Shown here piece by piece: positions 41,133 to 50,329 of a stretch of 64,000 nt of DNA (position 1 is its first letter; every line of letters begins with the position of its first letter). Source of the stretch: Oceanobacillus sp. CFH 90083. GTDB taxonomy: Bacteria; Bacillota; Bacilli; Bacillales; Amphibacillaceae. The position numbers were made by a program, and so were the translations under genes. The DNA is taken from NCBI RefSeq assembly GCF_009389585.1, contig NZ_VIYG01000010.1, positions 62,001 to 126,000 on the forward strand, written 5' to 3'. The notes below the pieces were generated by a model, which ran no database searches, was not told the DNA's origin, and saw only the letters and a list, made by a program, of their open reading frames with translations.

Positions 41133-41726
41133 TCATATTCCGGCTGTATGAGAATGCTGGGCATAGGTTAATTGATTATCAATTTGTTTAAGTATACCTG
41201 CTATTTCTAAAGCCATGTCCATTACCAGAGATAGGCGGGTGTTTTGTAAAACTGTATGCTCCATAAAGCCGCTGACATTGACAACGCCGGTAATGTTCAT
41301 ATTGCCAACCTGCGGGAGTTGTTTGTTAAGAGCAAGACCGGGCTTTAAAGGTTTGTTTTCAGCAATAATACTTCCGACAGAGCTGCTTTTGCCCAGACAT
41401 GCATCAATGGCAATCAGATAAGGTTTATCATGTTTTTTATAAATGCTATGGAGTGCTTCTCTTAAGTTAACAGCATGGACTGGGTCATGAACTGTTCCAT
41501 AGACATGTAATTTTCTTGGTCTCATTTCCTCAAAATAAGTGCCGGCGAGCGGACCTAATGCGTCTCCTGTAGAACGATCGGTGCCAATAAAGATGGCAAT
41601 ATAATTATTTGCTTTCAAAGGAAACCAGGGAAATACTTGCTTAGATAACGTTTTAGCTATATCGGGTTGTTTATAATTTGCTTTGAAATAGTCTGATTGT
41701 CTGCGCAGGCTTGTTTTTAGATTCAT
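41133..41726 (-). CDS. yyaC: Sporulation protein YyaC (GPR-protease-like, DUF1256)
   Basis: 197-residue protein resembling the germination protease fold. IAIFIGTDRSTGDALGPLAG, HDPVHAVNLREAL and YLIAIDACLG carry the conserved acidic residues. In B. subtilis yyaC is transcribed in the forespore. On the minus strand upstream, GTATA and CGTATACT 16 bp apart loosely resemble a sigma-F/G promoter. It lies on the strand opposite to its neighbours. Precise function unknown. Confidence 0.88.
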   Translation of the reverse strand: MNLKTSLRRQSDYFKANYKQPDIAKTLSKQVFPWFPLKANNYIAIFIGTDRSTGDALGPLAGTYFEEMRPRKLHVYGTVHDPVHAVNLREALHSIYKKHDKPYLIAIDACLGKSSSVGSIIAENKPLKPGLALNKQLPQVGNMNITGVVNVSGFMEHTVLQNTRLSLVMDMALEIAGILKQIDNQLTYAQHSHTAGI

Positions 41727-41804
41727 AGCAGTTCCTCCAAAATCATATTGTTACAGTATACGGTAAATTACGAAGAACTATACGTATGAATTGGAGGAAA
41801 TACC

Positions 41805-42824
41805 ATGTGGAGAAGAGGTCTGCAATGGATGGCGTTAATCCTTGGTGCAACGATTGGTGCCGGATATGTATCAGGAAGAGAGCTGTGGCAGTTTTTTGGG
41901 CATGAGAGTGGACTGGCTATTGTGATATTTGCTTTTCTTTTTTCATTTTGCTGTTATGTGATTATGGCGATTAGCTATCAGATGAAAAGTGTAAATTATT
42001 TACCTGTTTTAGAAATCATAGCCGGAAAAAAGCTGACAAAGGTATTTGACGGATTAATTCTTTTGTATCTTTTTACGACCACCATGATTATGATTGCAGG
42101 AAGCGGGGCGGCAGGACAGGTATTCCACTTACCATATAGTGTTGGAATCGCGATTACTGGAATTTTACTTGTGCTGCTATTTCTAAAAGGAATAAAAGGA
42201 TTGCTTACTGTAAATGAATTTATTTTACCAGTTCTGATTACCGGACTTTTATATGTATTAGCCTTGTATGTCTCTAATGAGAATTTACAGCTGTTTGCAT
42301 ATTGGCATGAGCAGCGTAACTGGTTTGCAGCGTTTCCTTTTACGGCATTGAATATTCTTCCTTTAGTAGCTATTTTAGGGGCAATTGGAAGCAAGGTAAA
42401 GGGCAGAGGAGAAATGCTGGTTTGCTGTATTGGTACCGGACTGTGCTTAGGCACCGTTTCGTATATTTATAATAGCAGCCTGATTCAAATTGCAGATGAA
42501 ATCATGCTGTATGAGATTCCTTTATTCGCTATTTTAAAAGAGTTTCCATTAGCGATGATTTTATTTATGTCTACCCTTCTCTGGCTGGCTATTTTTACAA
42601 CTGCTGCTGCAGGGATGCTGGGCATTGCTACGAGAGTACAGTCATTTTTAAAAGAAGAAAAACCCATGTACCTCATCGTGTTTATTTCTGTATTGCTTAT
42701 GCTGCCATTGACAGGATTTGGTTTTGCTAACCTGATAAATTTTCTCTATCCCTTATATGGTGTCCTCAATTTATATATTTTAGCAAGGTTATTAACATAT
42801 CCATTATGGAGCAGAATTAAATAA
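41805..42824 (+). CDS. YkvI-family membrane transporter
   Basis: 339-residue protein with about ten membrane segments and an LeuT-like start (WMALILGATIGAGYVSGREL). The pattern, including MIMIAGSGAAGQVF and GIKGLLTVNEFILPVLI, places it with the YkvI family (COG3949), putative amino-acid or ion transporters without known substrates. ATG behind TTGGAGGAAA. Divergent from yyaC. Confidence 0.78.
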   Translation: MWRRGLQWMALILGATIGAGYVSGRELWQFFGHESGLAIVIFAFLFSFCCYVIMAISYQMKSVNYLPVLEIIAGKKLTKVFDGLILLYLFTTTMIMIAGSGAAGQVFHLPYSVGIAITGILLVLLFLKGIKGLLTVNEFILPVLITGLLYVLALYVSNENLQLFAYWHEQRNWFAAFPFTALNILPLVAILGAIGSKVKGRGEMLVCCIGTGLCLGTVSYIYNSSLIQIADEIMLYEIPLFAILKEFPLAMILFMSTLLWLAIFTTAAAGMLGIATRVQSFLKEEKPMYLIVFISVLLMLPLTGFGFANLINFLYPLYGVLNLYILARLLTYPLWSRIK

Positions 42825-43027
42825 GCAATTAGATTTTGAGTAAACTACTTAAAAATGTATGTAACTATAATGCTTAATGGTTAAAAGAAGTAAGTATAAA
42901 TGTATAATACGAAAAATATAAGATTTGTACGTTTACATTTTTGCAGAAGGGAAATACATTATGGTAATATTTTTTGAGCATCCATTGTAAAGATGCTGGT
43001 ATGGAAAGTGAAAGGAGTTATTACTGT

Positions 43028-43927
43028 ATGAATTTTATAAATAATCAATTAGACAAGCTATGGGATTATTTGAGCAGTCCGGAGCCCTGGTTAGCTATTT
43101 TAGAGGGAGCAATCCGAATTGTTCTGATTATCTTTGTTTCTTGGCTGGTTGTTCGTATTGTGCGGAAAATAGTAGATAAATTATTTGTACAAAGGCAGCA
43201 TGGACCGATAAGGATTCCAAAACGCCGGGAAGATACGCTGAAAAAATTGATCAAGAGTGTGGTTGCCTACGTAGTCTATTTTATGGCGATTGTGATGGTG
43301 TTACAGGTCTTTAACTTTCAAATTGGACCCCTGTTAGCCGGAGCTGGTGTTGCAGGCTTAGCGATCGGTTTTGGGGCACAGAATCTTGTCCGTGATATCA
43401 TCTCAGGCTTCTTTATTATTTTTGAGGATCAATTTTCAGTAGGAGACTATGTTTCCACTGCAGGAATTGAAGGAACAGTTGAAGAAATTGGATTACGCAC
43501 GTCAAAAATAGTCTCCTGGACAGGTGAGCTGAACATCGTTCCCAATGGAAATATTACGCAAGTTATCAATTACTCATCCCGAAATGGACTGGCTGTTGTA
43601 GATGTGAATGTGCCATATGAAAGTGATGTTGCTCAGGTAGAGCAAATTATTCAGGAAGTAGCTGAAACACTGCCGGATAAGTATGAATTTATTTTAAGTG
43701 TTCCTGAGATTATCGGTGTTCAAAACCTGGATGTCTCTCATTTTGTTGTTCGTGTTATTGCTGAAACAGAGCCTGTCTTCAAATGGGCGGGAGAGCGGAA
43801 TATACGTAAAGAAATTCAAGATAAGCTATATAAATCTGGCATTAAAATTCCTTCTCCCCGAATTGTCACTTATTCTGAGGAAGAGGTTGAGAAATTAACC
43901 CGGGACCGTCAGCAAAATCACAGATAA
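43028..43927 (+). CDS. mscS: Small-conductance mechanosensitive channel MscS
   Basis: 299-residue MscS-type channel that opens on hypo-osmotic shock. Two hydrophobic segments precede the pore helix GPLLAGAGVAGLAIGFGAQN (glycine/alanine pattern), then the beta domain signature EDQFSVGDYV and VEEIGLRTSKI. The ATG at 43028 is preceded by AAAGGAG. Useful for a salt-tolerant bacterium, though this is inference. Confidence 0.92.
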   Translation: MNFINNQLDKLWDYLSSPEPWLAILEGAIRIVLIIFVSWLVVRIVRKIVDKLFVQRQHGPIRIPKRREDTLKKLIKSVVAYVVYFMAIVMVLQVFNFQIGPLLAGAGVAGLAIGFGAQNLVRDIISGFFIIFEDQFSVGDYVSTAGIEGTVEEIGLRTSKIVSWTGELNIVPNGNITQVINYSSRNGLAVVDVNVPYESDVAQVEQIIQEVAETLPDKYEFILSVPEIIGVQNLDVSHFVVRVIAETEPVFKWAGERNIRKEIQDKLYKSGIKIPSPRIVTYSEEEVEKLTRDRQQNHR

Positions 43928-43960
43928 ATCCTTCTAAAATTTGCTATAATAAATGTAAGA

Positions 43961-44112
43961 AAAGCTCCGGGCCCCATTTCTGGAGCTAGACACCATTAAT
44001 TTAAAAAACTTGGTTGTCATCAAGCTTTTAGGTGACAACTCTTGGGTTGCGATTACTCACCCCATGAAAAACGTAGCACTTATGCAGTAAGAAAATTTAA
44101 ACTTTCTTAACT
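43961..44112 (-). repeat. Dispersed mosaic repeat, copy D
   Basis: On the minus strand: TTAAGAAAGTTTAAATTTTC, ACGTTTTTCATGGGGTGAGT with AATCGCAACCC, then the hairpin GTTGTCA/TGACAAC around CCTAAAAGCTTGA and AACCAAGTTTTTTAA. The last part is close to copy C with different stem bases. At 43961-43987 GCTCC and GGAGC form a further small hairpin. Confidence 0.72.
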
Positions 44113-44133
44113 GCCAAAAAAGGAGCAGGAGTT

Positions 44134-44328
44134 ATGGATAAAGAATTTGGTTTGAATGATGTTGTCCAAATGAAAAAGCCACATCCATGCGGTGAAAACC
44201 GTTGGAAAGTTATTCGTATGGGGATGGACATCCGTATTAAATGTCTTGGCTGCGGACATAGTGTGCTGATACCAAGACGGGATTTTACCAAGAAGCTAAA
44301 AAAAGTCTTGGAAAAACATGAAGAATAG
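44134..44328 (+). CDS. yyzM: DUF951 protein YyzM
   Basis: 64-residue protein with the DUF951 pattern: LNDVVQMKKPHPCGENRWKV, IKCLGCGHSVLIPRRDF. The cysteines (CG ... CLGC) may bind zinc; the family is thought to bind nucleic acid but is uncharacterised. AAGGAGCAGG precedes the ATG. It stands before ychF as in B. subtilis. Confidence 0.9.
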   Translation: MDKEFGLNDVVQMKKPHPCGENRWKVIRMGMDIRIKCLGCGHSVLIPRRDFTKKLKKVLEKHEE

Positions 44329-44382
44329 TGAAAAAAAGATTTTATATGAGAATTGGGAAGATAAAAATAAATATTTCCTTAG

Positions 44383-44431
44383 GAGAAAACGCAAAACAGG
44401 CTTAGATAAGGAACCTGTTTTGCGTTTTCTC
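44383..44431 (+). terminator. Strong terminator after yyzM
   Basis: GAGAAAACGCAAAACAGG and its perfect complement form an 18-bp stem around a 13-nt loop. The tail is only moderately T-rich. Confidence 0.8.
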
Positions 44432-44435
44432 ATGC

Positions 44436-44464
44436 TTGTCTTTTTGTCAGGGACTATCTATAAT
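44436..44464 (+). promoter_or_regulatory. Sigma-A promoter of ychF
   Basis: TTGTCT and TATAAT with a 17-bp spacer, just after the yyzM terminator and about 58 bp before the ychF start. Confidence 0.65.
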
Positions 44465-44522
44465 TGGAGTTACGAAAATGTTCATGAACGAATTGAATCC
44501 TTAAGGAGTTGAAGAAAGTAAT

Positions 44523-45623
44523 ATGGCATTAACAGCAGGAATTGTCGGTCTTCCCAATGTAGGGAAATCTACATTGTTTAATGCAATCACACAGGCTGGA
44601 GCAGAAGCAGCAAACTATCCATTTGCTACGATTGATCCGAATGTAGGGATTGTGGAAGTTCCAGACGAACGTTTAAATAAATTAACAGAGCTTGTCAAAC
44701 CGAAGAAAACAGTCCCGACTGCATTTGAATTTACGGATATTGCCGGCATTGTAAAAGGCGCCAGTAAAGGGGAAGGATTAGGAAACCAATTCTTATCTCA
44801 CATCAGACAGGTAGATGCGATTTGCCAGGTGGTACGCTGTTTTGAAGATGAGAATATTACACACGTTTCTGGAAAGGTCGATCCGATTGATGATATTGAA
44901 ATCATTAATCTGGAGCTGATTTTAGCAGATTTGGAATCTGTCAATAAACGATTCCAGCGTGTAGAAAAGTTGGCACGTCAAAAGGATAAGGAAGCACTTG
45001 TAGAGTATGAGGTATTAAACAAGATTAAAGAGGGCTTGGAGAATGATCAGCCAGTACGTGCTTTGGAGTTTACAGAAGAGCAGGAAAAAACGGTGAAAGG
45101 GCTGCATCTGTTAACAAGTAAGCCAACATTATATGTAGCAAATGTAAGCGAAGATGAAGTAGCAGACCCGGATGCAAATGAAAATGTGCAAAAGGTAAAA
45201 GAATATGCAGCAAATGAAAATGCGGAAGTGATTGTTGTTTGTGCGCGTATTGAAGAAGAAATAGCAGAATTAGAGCCGGAAGAAAAAGTTGAATTTCTGG
45301 AGGACTTAGGTATCTCCGAATCAGGCTTAGATAAATTAATTAAGGCTTCTTATAGCTTACTTGGACTGGCCACTTATTTTACAGCCGGTGAACAGGAAGT
45401 ACGTGCATGGACTTTCCGTCAAGGAATAAAAGCACCACAGGCTGCAGGAATTATCCATACCGACTTTGAGCGCGGGTTTATCCGTGCCGAGACAGTATCC
45501 TATGAGGATTTAGTGGATGCCGGCAATATGGCAACTGCAAGGGAAAGAGGGAAAGTAAGACTGGAAGGAAAAGAATATATTGTTCAAGACGGTGACGTTA
45601 TTCATTTCCGATTTAATGTATAA
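44523..45623 (+). CDS. ychF: Redox-regulated ATPase/GTPase YchF
   Basis: 366-residue Obg-family P-loop protein that binds the ribosome and prefers ATP. G1 is GLPNVGKSTLFNAIT, followed by NYPFATIDPNVGIVEVPD, G3 DIAGIVKGASKGEGLGNQFL, a coiled-coil insertion and a C-terminal TGS domain (TFRQGIKAPQAAGIIHTDF). Start behind AAGGAG. Called yyaF in B. subtilis, at the same place before rpsF. Confidence 0.97.
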   Translation: MALTAGIVGLPNVGKSTLFNAITQAGAEAANYPFATIDPNVGIVEVPDERLNKLTELVKPKKTVPTAFEFTDIAGIVKGASKGEGLGNQFLSHIRQVDAICQVVRCFEDENITHVSGKVDPIDDIEIINLELILADLESVNKRFQRVEKLARQKDKEALVEYEVLNKIKEGLENDQPVRALEFTEEQEKTVKGLHLLTSKPTLYVANVSEDEVADPDANENVQKVKEYAANENAEVIVVCARIEEEIAELEPEEKVEFLEDLGISESGLDKLIKASYSLLGLATYFTAGEQEVRAWTFRQGIKAPQAAGIIHTDFERGFIRAETVSYEDLVDAGNMATARERGKVRLEGKEYIVQDGDVIHFRFNV

Positions 45624-45717
45624 GCTTATTTTCTAAGCAAACTATCGCTGATACAAACAAGCTAAAAGCTGATTAACAGTAATTATTGAAAAAGATAAAT
45701 CAGGTTCTCTCGAAGAC

Positions 45718-45746
45718 TTGTCATAACATAATTTATTTGGTATAAT
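45718..45746 (+). promoter_or_regulatory. Sigma-A promoter of rpsF-ssb-rpsR
   Basis: TTGTCA and a perfect TATAAT, 17 bp apart. Confidence 0.85.
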
Positions 45747-45752
45747 ATTGCA

Positions 45753-45845
45753 TTGTGAGTAATTAGATAATTATTCCTTGCTCTTATGTCTATGATTCAT
45801 TGTGGAATGATGAGAGATGAGGGCCGCTAAGACCAAAAGGAGGTG
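45753..45845 (+). promoter_or_regulatory. Candidate S6:S18-binding leader of rpsF
   Basis: The 90-nt leader can fold with ATTCATT/AATGAT at the tip and CTTAT/ATGAG lower down, and carries GGGCCGCTAAGACC just before the ribosome binding site. A leader bound by the S6:S18 pair is known for this operon in many bacteria and includes a conserved CCG. Assignment is by position and partial motif. Confidence 0.45.
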
Positions 45846-45851
45846 TAACGG

Positions 45852-46139
45852 ATGAGAAAATACGAAATTATGTACATCATCCGCCCAGATATCGAAGAGG
45901 AAGCACAAACGGCTTTAATCGAGCGTTTTAACAAAATCCTTACTGATAACGGAGCGGAAATCGAAAAAGTTGATGAAAAAGGCAAGAAGCGTCTTGCATA
46001 CGAAATCAATGACTATCGTGATGGCTATTATGTTGTTATCAATTTCCAAAGTGATGAAGCTGCAGTTAATGAGTTTGATCGCCTAGCGAAATTCAACGAT
46101 GATATTATTCGCCATATGGCAATTCGAGATGAAAAATAA
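45852..46139 (+). CDS. rpsF: Ribosomal protein S6
   Basis: 95-residue small-subunit protein with the ferredoxin-like S6 pattern: [40 protein letters not shown], ending with [22 protein letters not shown] precedes the ATG. First gene of the operon with ssb and rpsR. Confidence 0.98.
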   Translation: MRKYEIMYIIRPDIEEEAQTALIERFNKILTDNGAEIEKVDEKGKKRLAYEINDYRDGYYVVINFQSDEAAVNEFDRLAKFNDDIIRHMAIRDEK

Positions 46140-46154
46140 TAAGGAGTGGTTCTG

Positions 46155-46679
46155 ATGTTAAATCGTGTCGTATTGGTTGGCAGATTAACGAGGGATCCTG
46201 ATTTACGCTATACTCCAAATGGTGTGGCAGTAGCCAACTTTACTATTGCTGTTAACAGACCTTTTTCAAATCAACAGGGAGACCGCGAAGCAGATTTTAT
46301 AAACTGTGTCGTTTGGCGTAGACCAGCTGAAAACCTGGCGAACTATATGAAAAAAGGAAGCCTGATTGGTGTAGATGGACGTGTTCAAACACGTAATTTC
46401 GAAGGACAAGATGGCAAACGGGTTTATGTAACAGAAATTGTTGCGGATAGCGTTCAATTCCTGGAGTCGAAAGGGACTCAAGGCGGAGGACAGTATCAAT
46501 CTGATGGCTACCAGAGTAACCAAAATAATCAGAACCAATACCAGCAAAATCCATTTTCATCAAATCAAAATCAAGGATTTAATCAAAACCAAAGCTTTAA
46601 TCAAAATCAAAATCAGGAAGATCCATTTAAAAATAATGGAGAACCGATTGATATATCAGATGATGATTTACCGTTTTAA
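46155..46679 (+). CDS. ssb: Single-stranded DNA-binding protein
   Basis: 174-residue SSB. The OB fold occupies residues 1-110 ([38 protein letters not shown]). A flexible Q/N-rich linker with repeated NQNQ follows, then the acidic tip DDDLPF that recruits repair and replication partners. The ATG at 46155 is used because AAGGAG lies just upstream; a GTG at 46146 overlaps that site. Confidence 0.97.
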   Translation: MLNRVVLVGRLTRDPDLRYTPNGVAVANFTIAVNRPFSNQQGDREADFINCVVWRRPAENLANYMKKGSLIGVDGRVQTRNFEGQDGKRVYVTEIVADSVQFLESKGTQGGGQYQSDGYQSNQNNQNQYQQNPFSSNQNQGFNQNQSFNQNQNQEDPFKNNGEPIDISDDDLPF

Positions 46680-46691
46680 ATCATTACCTAA

Positions 46692-46952
<261 letters not shown>

Positions 46953-46957
46953 TTAAT

Positions 46958-46991
46958 GAACCCTCAAGTTCCTATGGACTTGAGGGTTTCA
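46958..46991. terminator. Terminator between rpsR and the convergent PH-domain gene
   Basis: AACCCTCAAGT and ACTTGAGGGTT form an 11-bp stem around TCCTATGG. It overlaps the stop codon of the minus-strand gene. Confidence 0.75.
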
Positions 46992-47393
46992 TTGTGTTCT
47001 TATATCTGGATTGATCTCTTGCAATACTTGTATAAACTTCTCCTTGGACTCTGGAGAAATATAGATAATACGATATGTTCCATAGCTGATTTCTATTCGG
47101 TGTATGGAAAGAGCAGGTGCAGAATAGATATTTTTTGTTTTGCGAATGAAGTGAATCTCTCGGATAGGGATAGATATTTTCCAGAAACCTGATTTTATAA
47201 TAAGATGCTGATTATTGACGATATATTTTGTATGAAACAAAAGAGAGCTGAGCCAAAAAATAAATAACGATAAAATAATAATCGTAATGATTTCTGATAG
47301 AAGGATAGAGCGGATAAATAAAAATAAGAGAAACAATATACTCGGTATTAAGAAAATACCTATCCAAACATCCATTTTTGATTTAAAAACCAT
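46989..47393 (-). CDS. Bacterial PH-domain membrane protein (YyaB-like)
   Basis: 134-residue protein with two N-terminal membrane helices (WIGIFLIPSILFLLFLFI and a second hydrophobic stretch) and a C-terminal beta-rich domain (FHTKYIVNNQHLIIKSGFWK, IPIREIHFIRKTKN, ISYGTYRIIYISPESKEKFI) of the bPH_4 type. B. subtilis yyaB lies in the same general region. Function unknown. Confidence 0.7.
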   Translation of the reverse strand: MVFKSKMDVWIGIFLIPSILFLLFLFIRSILLSEIITIIILSLFIFWLSSLLFHTKYIVNNQHLIIKSGFWKISIPIREIHFIRKTKNIYSAPALSIHRIEISYGTYRIIYISPESKEKFIQVLQEINPDIRTQ

Positions 47394-47445
47394 GAAAAAA
47401 ACTCCTCTATAAAAAAACTAAGCGATATTTGCGTAAGTTTTCCTT

Positions 47446-47643
47446 TTAAATAAGAGCCCGCCATATCAATACAGCAGCTAAAATAATCACAGGCAAGCCG
47501 ATAAAGTAGATATAGGAAAGGCTTGAAAAACTTTTCTTTTGTTCATAATTATCATCTAATCGTTTAGTAACCAAAATCGTACCCGCTAACGCTATCATAC
47601 AGACGATAATAACAATGATGATCAGGATATGCAGCATATTCAA
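47446..47643 (-). CDS. Small two-helix membrane protein
   Basis: 65-residue protein with two hydrophobic segments (MLHILIIIVIIVCMIALAG and YIYFIGLPVIILAAVLIW) joined by a charged loop (KRLDDNYEQKKSFS). I do not recognise a characterised family. An excellent AAGGAGG lies 9 nt before a TTG at 47641-47643, and 15 nt before an ATG at 47635-47637. A longer frame to 47730 has no ribosome binding site. Confidence 0.6.
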   Translation of the reverse strand: MNMLHILIIIVIIVCMIALAGTILVTKRLDDNYEQKKSFSSLSYIYFIGLPVIILAAVLIWRALI

Positions 47644-47794
47644 AATCCGTTCACCTCCTTGATAGATCATACGTGCTGACTTGGAAATAAAGCTGTCTAT
47701 TTTTGCAGGGTTCTCCGCCTTCTCAGTCATATACTAAGGCTATCACAGAATAATGATAGGAACTTTGACAAATTTCAAACATCCTTATTCTTAA

Positions 47795-47842
47795 TAAAAA
47801 ACACTCTTCAAGCATAGGGAACTTATCTACACTTGAAGAGCG
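47795..47842 (-). terminator. Intrinsic terminator of the CitMHS-type transporter gene
   Basis: Minus strand: CTCTTCAAG and CTTGAAGAG form a 9-bp stem, followed by TGTTTTTTATT. Confidence 0.85.
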
Positions 47843-47865
47843 TATATGAATCTATCAATTTGATT

Positions 47866-49236
47866 TTAGATAGTAACAACACCAATTAAAACTGCAAACC
47901 CTAACAGGATAATACTGAATCCCCATAGCCAGAAGAAAGAGTATTTGATATGCTTACCCATGTTGGCGGAAGCAAGACCAATCCCTAACCATAGCGCAGG
48001 AGAGAATGGACTAACAAATGTACCGATAATATTTCCAATCATCATAGAATAAGCTGTTGATACAGATGCAATATCCTGTGTGCTGGCAATCTGGTCAACG
48101 ATTGGCAGCAATGCAAAATAATAAGCATCTGTACTGGTTAATAAGTCTAAAGGAACTCCCAGCACACCAACAATCAGATGAATAAACGGAATAACAAAGG
48201 CTGGCATAATTGCTACGGCCGCTAATGCAATCTGTTCAAGCATCCCTGATTCATTCAGGACACCCAGGAATACCCCGGCAGACAGGATAACTGCAGCCAT
48301 CATTAAGGCATTCGGAGCGTGAACTTTGACGCGATTCATTTGGTTATCAACGCCTTTATAGTTTAACGGAAGGGCAATAGCAACCCCAATCATAAATGCG
48401 TACTGAGGTGCCAGCAAACCAGCCATCATTGTTCCTAATACGAGAACGGTAAGAACAAGGTTTGCCCAATTTCTCCACGCTACATCTCTTGGCTGTTCTT
48501 TCGCTTGTGCCATCTCTTCATTCTGTCTCTTTGTAAAGTTATCAGCAATAGCCAGAATATTGATATTTTCATTTAATGTAATCTCACCTGCAGCAGCTCG
48601 TTTACTGATTCTTTTCTTTTCACGAATACCAAGAATTACAGCGAGTGTCAGGATAAGCCCGGCACCGATTGCCTGTACAGGAATAAGCGGTAAGTAAAAT
48701 TCAATTAGATCCATCTCTATCACTGTTGCTGCCCGTGCAGCTGGCCCTCCCCAAGGAATCATATTAATAACACCAGCACTTAGAGCAACTAATAATAATA
48801 GTAAATAACGACTCATATGTAGTTCTTTATACAAAGGAAGCAATGCCGGGATACAGAGAAGAAAAGTAGATGCTCCTGCTCCATCGAGCTGTGCAATCAT
48901 ACCAATAACTGCTGTCGCTATAGCTACAACTATGACATTTCCCTTTGTTACTAAAATCATAAAGCGGATGAAGGGATTGAATAAACCGCTGTCTTGCATA
49001 ATGCCAAAGTAGACAATGGCAAAAATAAACATAATCACAACGCCCATTACTTGCTGCGAGCCGGCTGCTAAAAATTCTGATAATTCCCCGAAATTAAATC
49101 CGGCTATAAATGCACCTATAATTGGAATAATCGTCATTCCGACAATCGGACTGATTTTATTGGAAATAAGTAATCCGACAATGGAAAAGATAATAAGCAG
49201 CCCAACAATCGTGAGCCAAACAGAAATGTCTTCCAT
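47866..49236 (-). CDS. CitMHS-type citrate/organic-acid transporter
   Basis: 456-residue carrier with about twelve membrane segments. It has the ion-transporter organisation of the CitMHS family (citrate-metal:proton symporters CitM/CitH of B. subtilis): DSGLFNPFIRFM, AQLDGAGASTFLLCIPALLP, INMIPWGGPAARAA and VPLDLLTSTDAYYFALLPI. Substrate may be citrate complexed with a divalent metal, but other acids are possible. A near-perfect cre site lies right upstream, so carbon catabolite repression by CcpA is expected, as for B. subtilis citM. Confidence 0.88.
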   Translation of the reverse strand: MEDISVWLTIVGLLIIFSIVGLLISNKISPIVGMTIIPIIGAFIAGFNFGELSEFLAAGSQQVMGVVIMFIFAIVYFGIMQDSGLFNPFIRFMILVTKGNVIVVAIATAVIGMIAQLDGAGASTFLLCIPALLPLYKELHMSRYLLLLLVALSAGVINMIPWGGPAARAATVIEMDLIEFYLPLIPVQAIGAGLILTLAVILGIREKKRISKRAAAGEITLNENINILAIADNFTKRQNEEMAQAKEQPRDVAWRNWANLVLTVLVLGTMMAGLLAPQYAFMIGVAIALPLNYKGVDNQMNRVKVHAPNALMMAAVILSAGVFLGVLNESGMLEQIALAAVAIMPAFVIPFIHLIVGVLGVPLDLLTSTDAYYFALLPIVDQIASTQDIASVSTAYSMMIGNIIGTFVSPFSPALWLGIGLASANMGKHIKYSFFWLWGFSIILLGFAVLIGVVTI

Positions 49237-49254
49237 AATAAACCTCTTTTCTTT

Positions 49255-49269
49255 TGTAAACGCTTTACA
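49255..49269. promoter_or_regulatory. Catabolite-responsive element (cre) of the CitMHS gene
   Basis: TGTAAACGCTTTACA fits the CcpA operator pattern TGWNANCGNTNWCA and is nearly palindromic. It lies 19-33 bp upstream of the start codon. Confidence 0.8.
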
Positions 49270-49346
49270 AAACTTTTAAAAAATTGCATATTACTACTAT
49301 AAAACGTTTATAAGTGAATTTCAATCATTTCTTTTGCATGGATCAG

Positions 49347-49841
49347 TTAGCGAGTTCTCTTTTGCGGGTATAAGAAAACCATCCTTATCAATAGTAACAA
49401 AGGATAAATAAAAAAGATACCTAAAAACCAATCTGGAATTGGCCAAATGAATGAAGTCAAGGTAAATACTGCTGTAGGGATGGTGATCGAACAAGCCGTT
49501 AATTTCCATAGTGTTCCATAGGAGAGCTTTCGATTTGCCAGATGAACAACCCCTCTGCCCAAATAAGCAATAAGTGAAATAACTCCCAGCAATAGAATGG
49601 CTAATATTAAATAATAGAACATAAAGAAATAGATAAGCTGAAAAATAATGTTCATCTCTCCTCCTAAACCAGTCCAGTTTGTTAAACGGAACATGAGCTC
49701 AGGTAATGATGCGATCGTAAATAAGATAAATAGATAAATCATGATTTTATCCATCTCTATTCGATTGATTTGAAACATTGCTTTCTTTTGTGGCAGAAAC
49801 AAGCTTTCTTTTAGTATCTTGATAAAGTTCATTTTTTTCAT
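49347..49841 (-). CDS. Membrane protein of unknown function, DUF1189/Yip1-like
   Basis: 164-residue protein with four or five hydrophobic segments. The cytoplasmic N-terminus (FIKILKESLFLPQKKAMFQI) followed by MIYLFILFTIASLPEL resembles DUF1189 proteins of bacilli, but the match is by eye only. No charged catalytic motif. Its start codon region has no strong ribosome binding site visible beyond AAGGATG. Confidence 0.5.
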   Translation of the reverse strand: MKKMNFIKILKESLFLPQKKAMFQINRIEMDKIMIYLFILFTIASLPELMFRLTNWTGLGGEMNIIFQLIYFFMFYYLILAILLLGVISLIAYLGRGVVHLANRKLSYGTLWKLTACSITIPTAVFTLTSFIWPIPDWFLGIFFIYPLLLLIRMVFLYPQKRTR

Positions 49842-49979
49842 CCTTTATTTAAAAGTGGGGGGAAAGTCTCTTCATTATCATATAATGAATGATGTGATTT
49901 AATCCGCTTTCTGTTGGCAACACTATTATTATAAAGGAATCTGCTTTTATATGGGAAAGAAAATAACACTATTCGACAA

Positions 49980-49993
49980 ATTTCCCGGGAAAT
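49980..49993. promoter_or_regulatory. Consensus Noc-binding site
   Basis: ATTTCCCGGGAAAT is identical to the Noc-binding palindrome known from B. subtilis. I see no second perfect copy in this window. The noc gene itself is at 33097. Confidence 0.88.
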
Positions 49994-50265
49994 AATATCA
50001 AATTCTATCACATCCTGCCAATGTTCAGAGGGGTAATTGCAGCACGTATTCTGCTGAAGAGGTGGATAGTTCTTGGGAAAATAAAAATTTATACTATGAA
50101 CAAGATGCAATACAAGCCATTCTGTTAAATTCATGTTATCATTATAAAATATGTGTTGAATGAACAATGGTTGTCTGAAGACAATAAAATGATTGCAGAT
50201 AAGTGAGGAAGAAAGCAGTCAATTTCTTTTTTTGACAATCTTTCTCATAAGCAGAGAGAAGTTTT

Positions 50266-50289
50266 CACCAAAATAAATTTATTTTGGTG
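50266..50289. promoter_or_regulatory. 24-bp perfect palindrome upstream of yybS
   Basis: Arms CACCAAAATAAA and TTTATTTTGGTG meet without a loop, 40 bp before the yybS start. It could be a dimeric regulator's operator or a weak terminator stem. It does not match an operator I know. Confidence 0.5.
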
Positions 50290-50329
50290 AAGATATAACT
50301 ATTTATTTTGCTAGAACGAGGTGCAGTAT

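Larger units (their letters stand above)
49842..50329. other. Intergenic stretch with a Noc site and a perfect palindrome
   Basis: About 490 bases without a convincing gene. It holds the Noc-binding consensus at 49980-49993 and a 24-bp palindrome at 50266-50289. Confidence 0.55.

Noticed and set aside
44318-44512. A 64-codon plus-strand frame overlapping the end of yyzM
   Set aside because: It runs straight through the perfect 18-bp terminator stem at 44383-44431 and the ychF promoter, and has no recognisable sequence.
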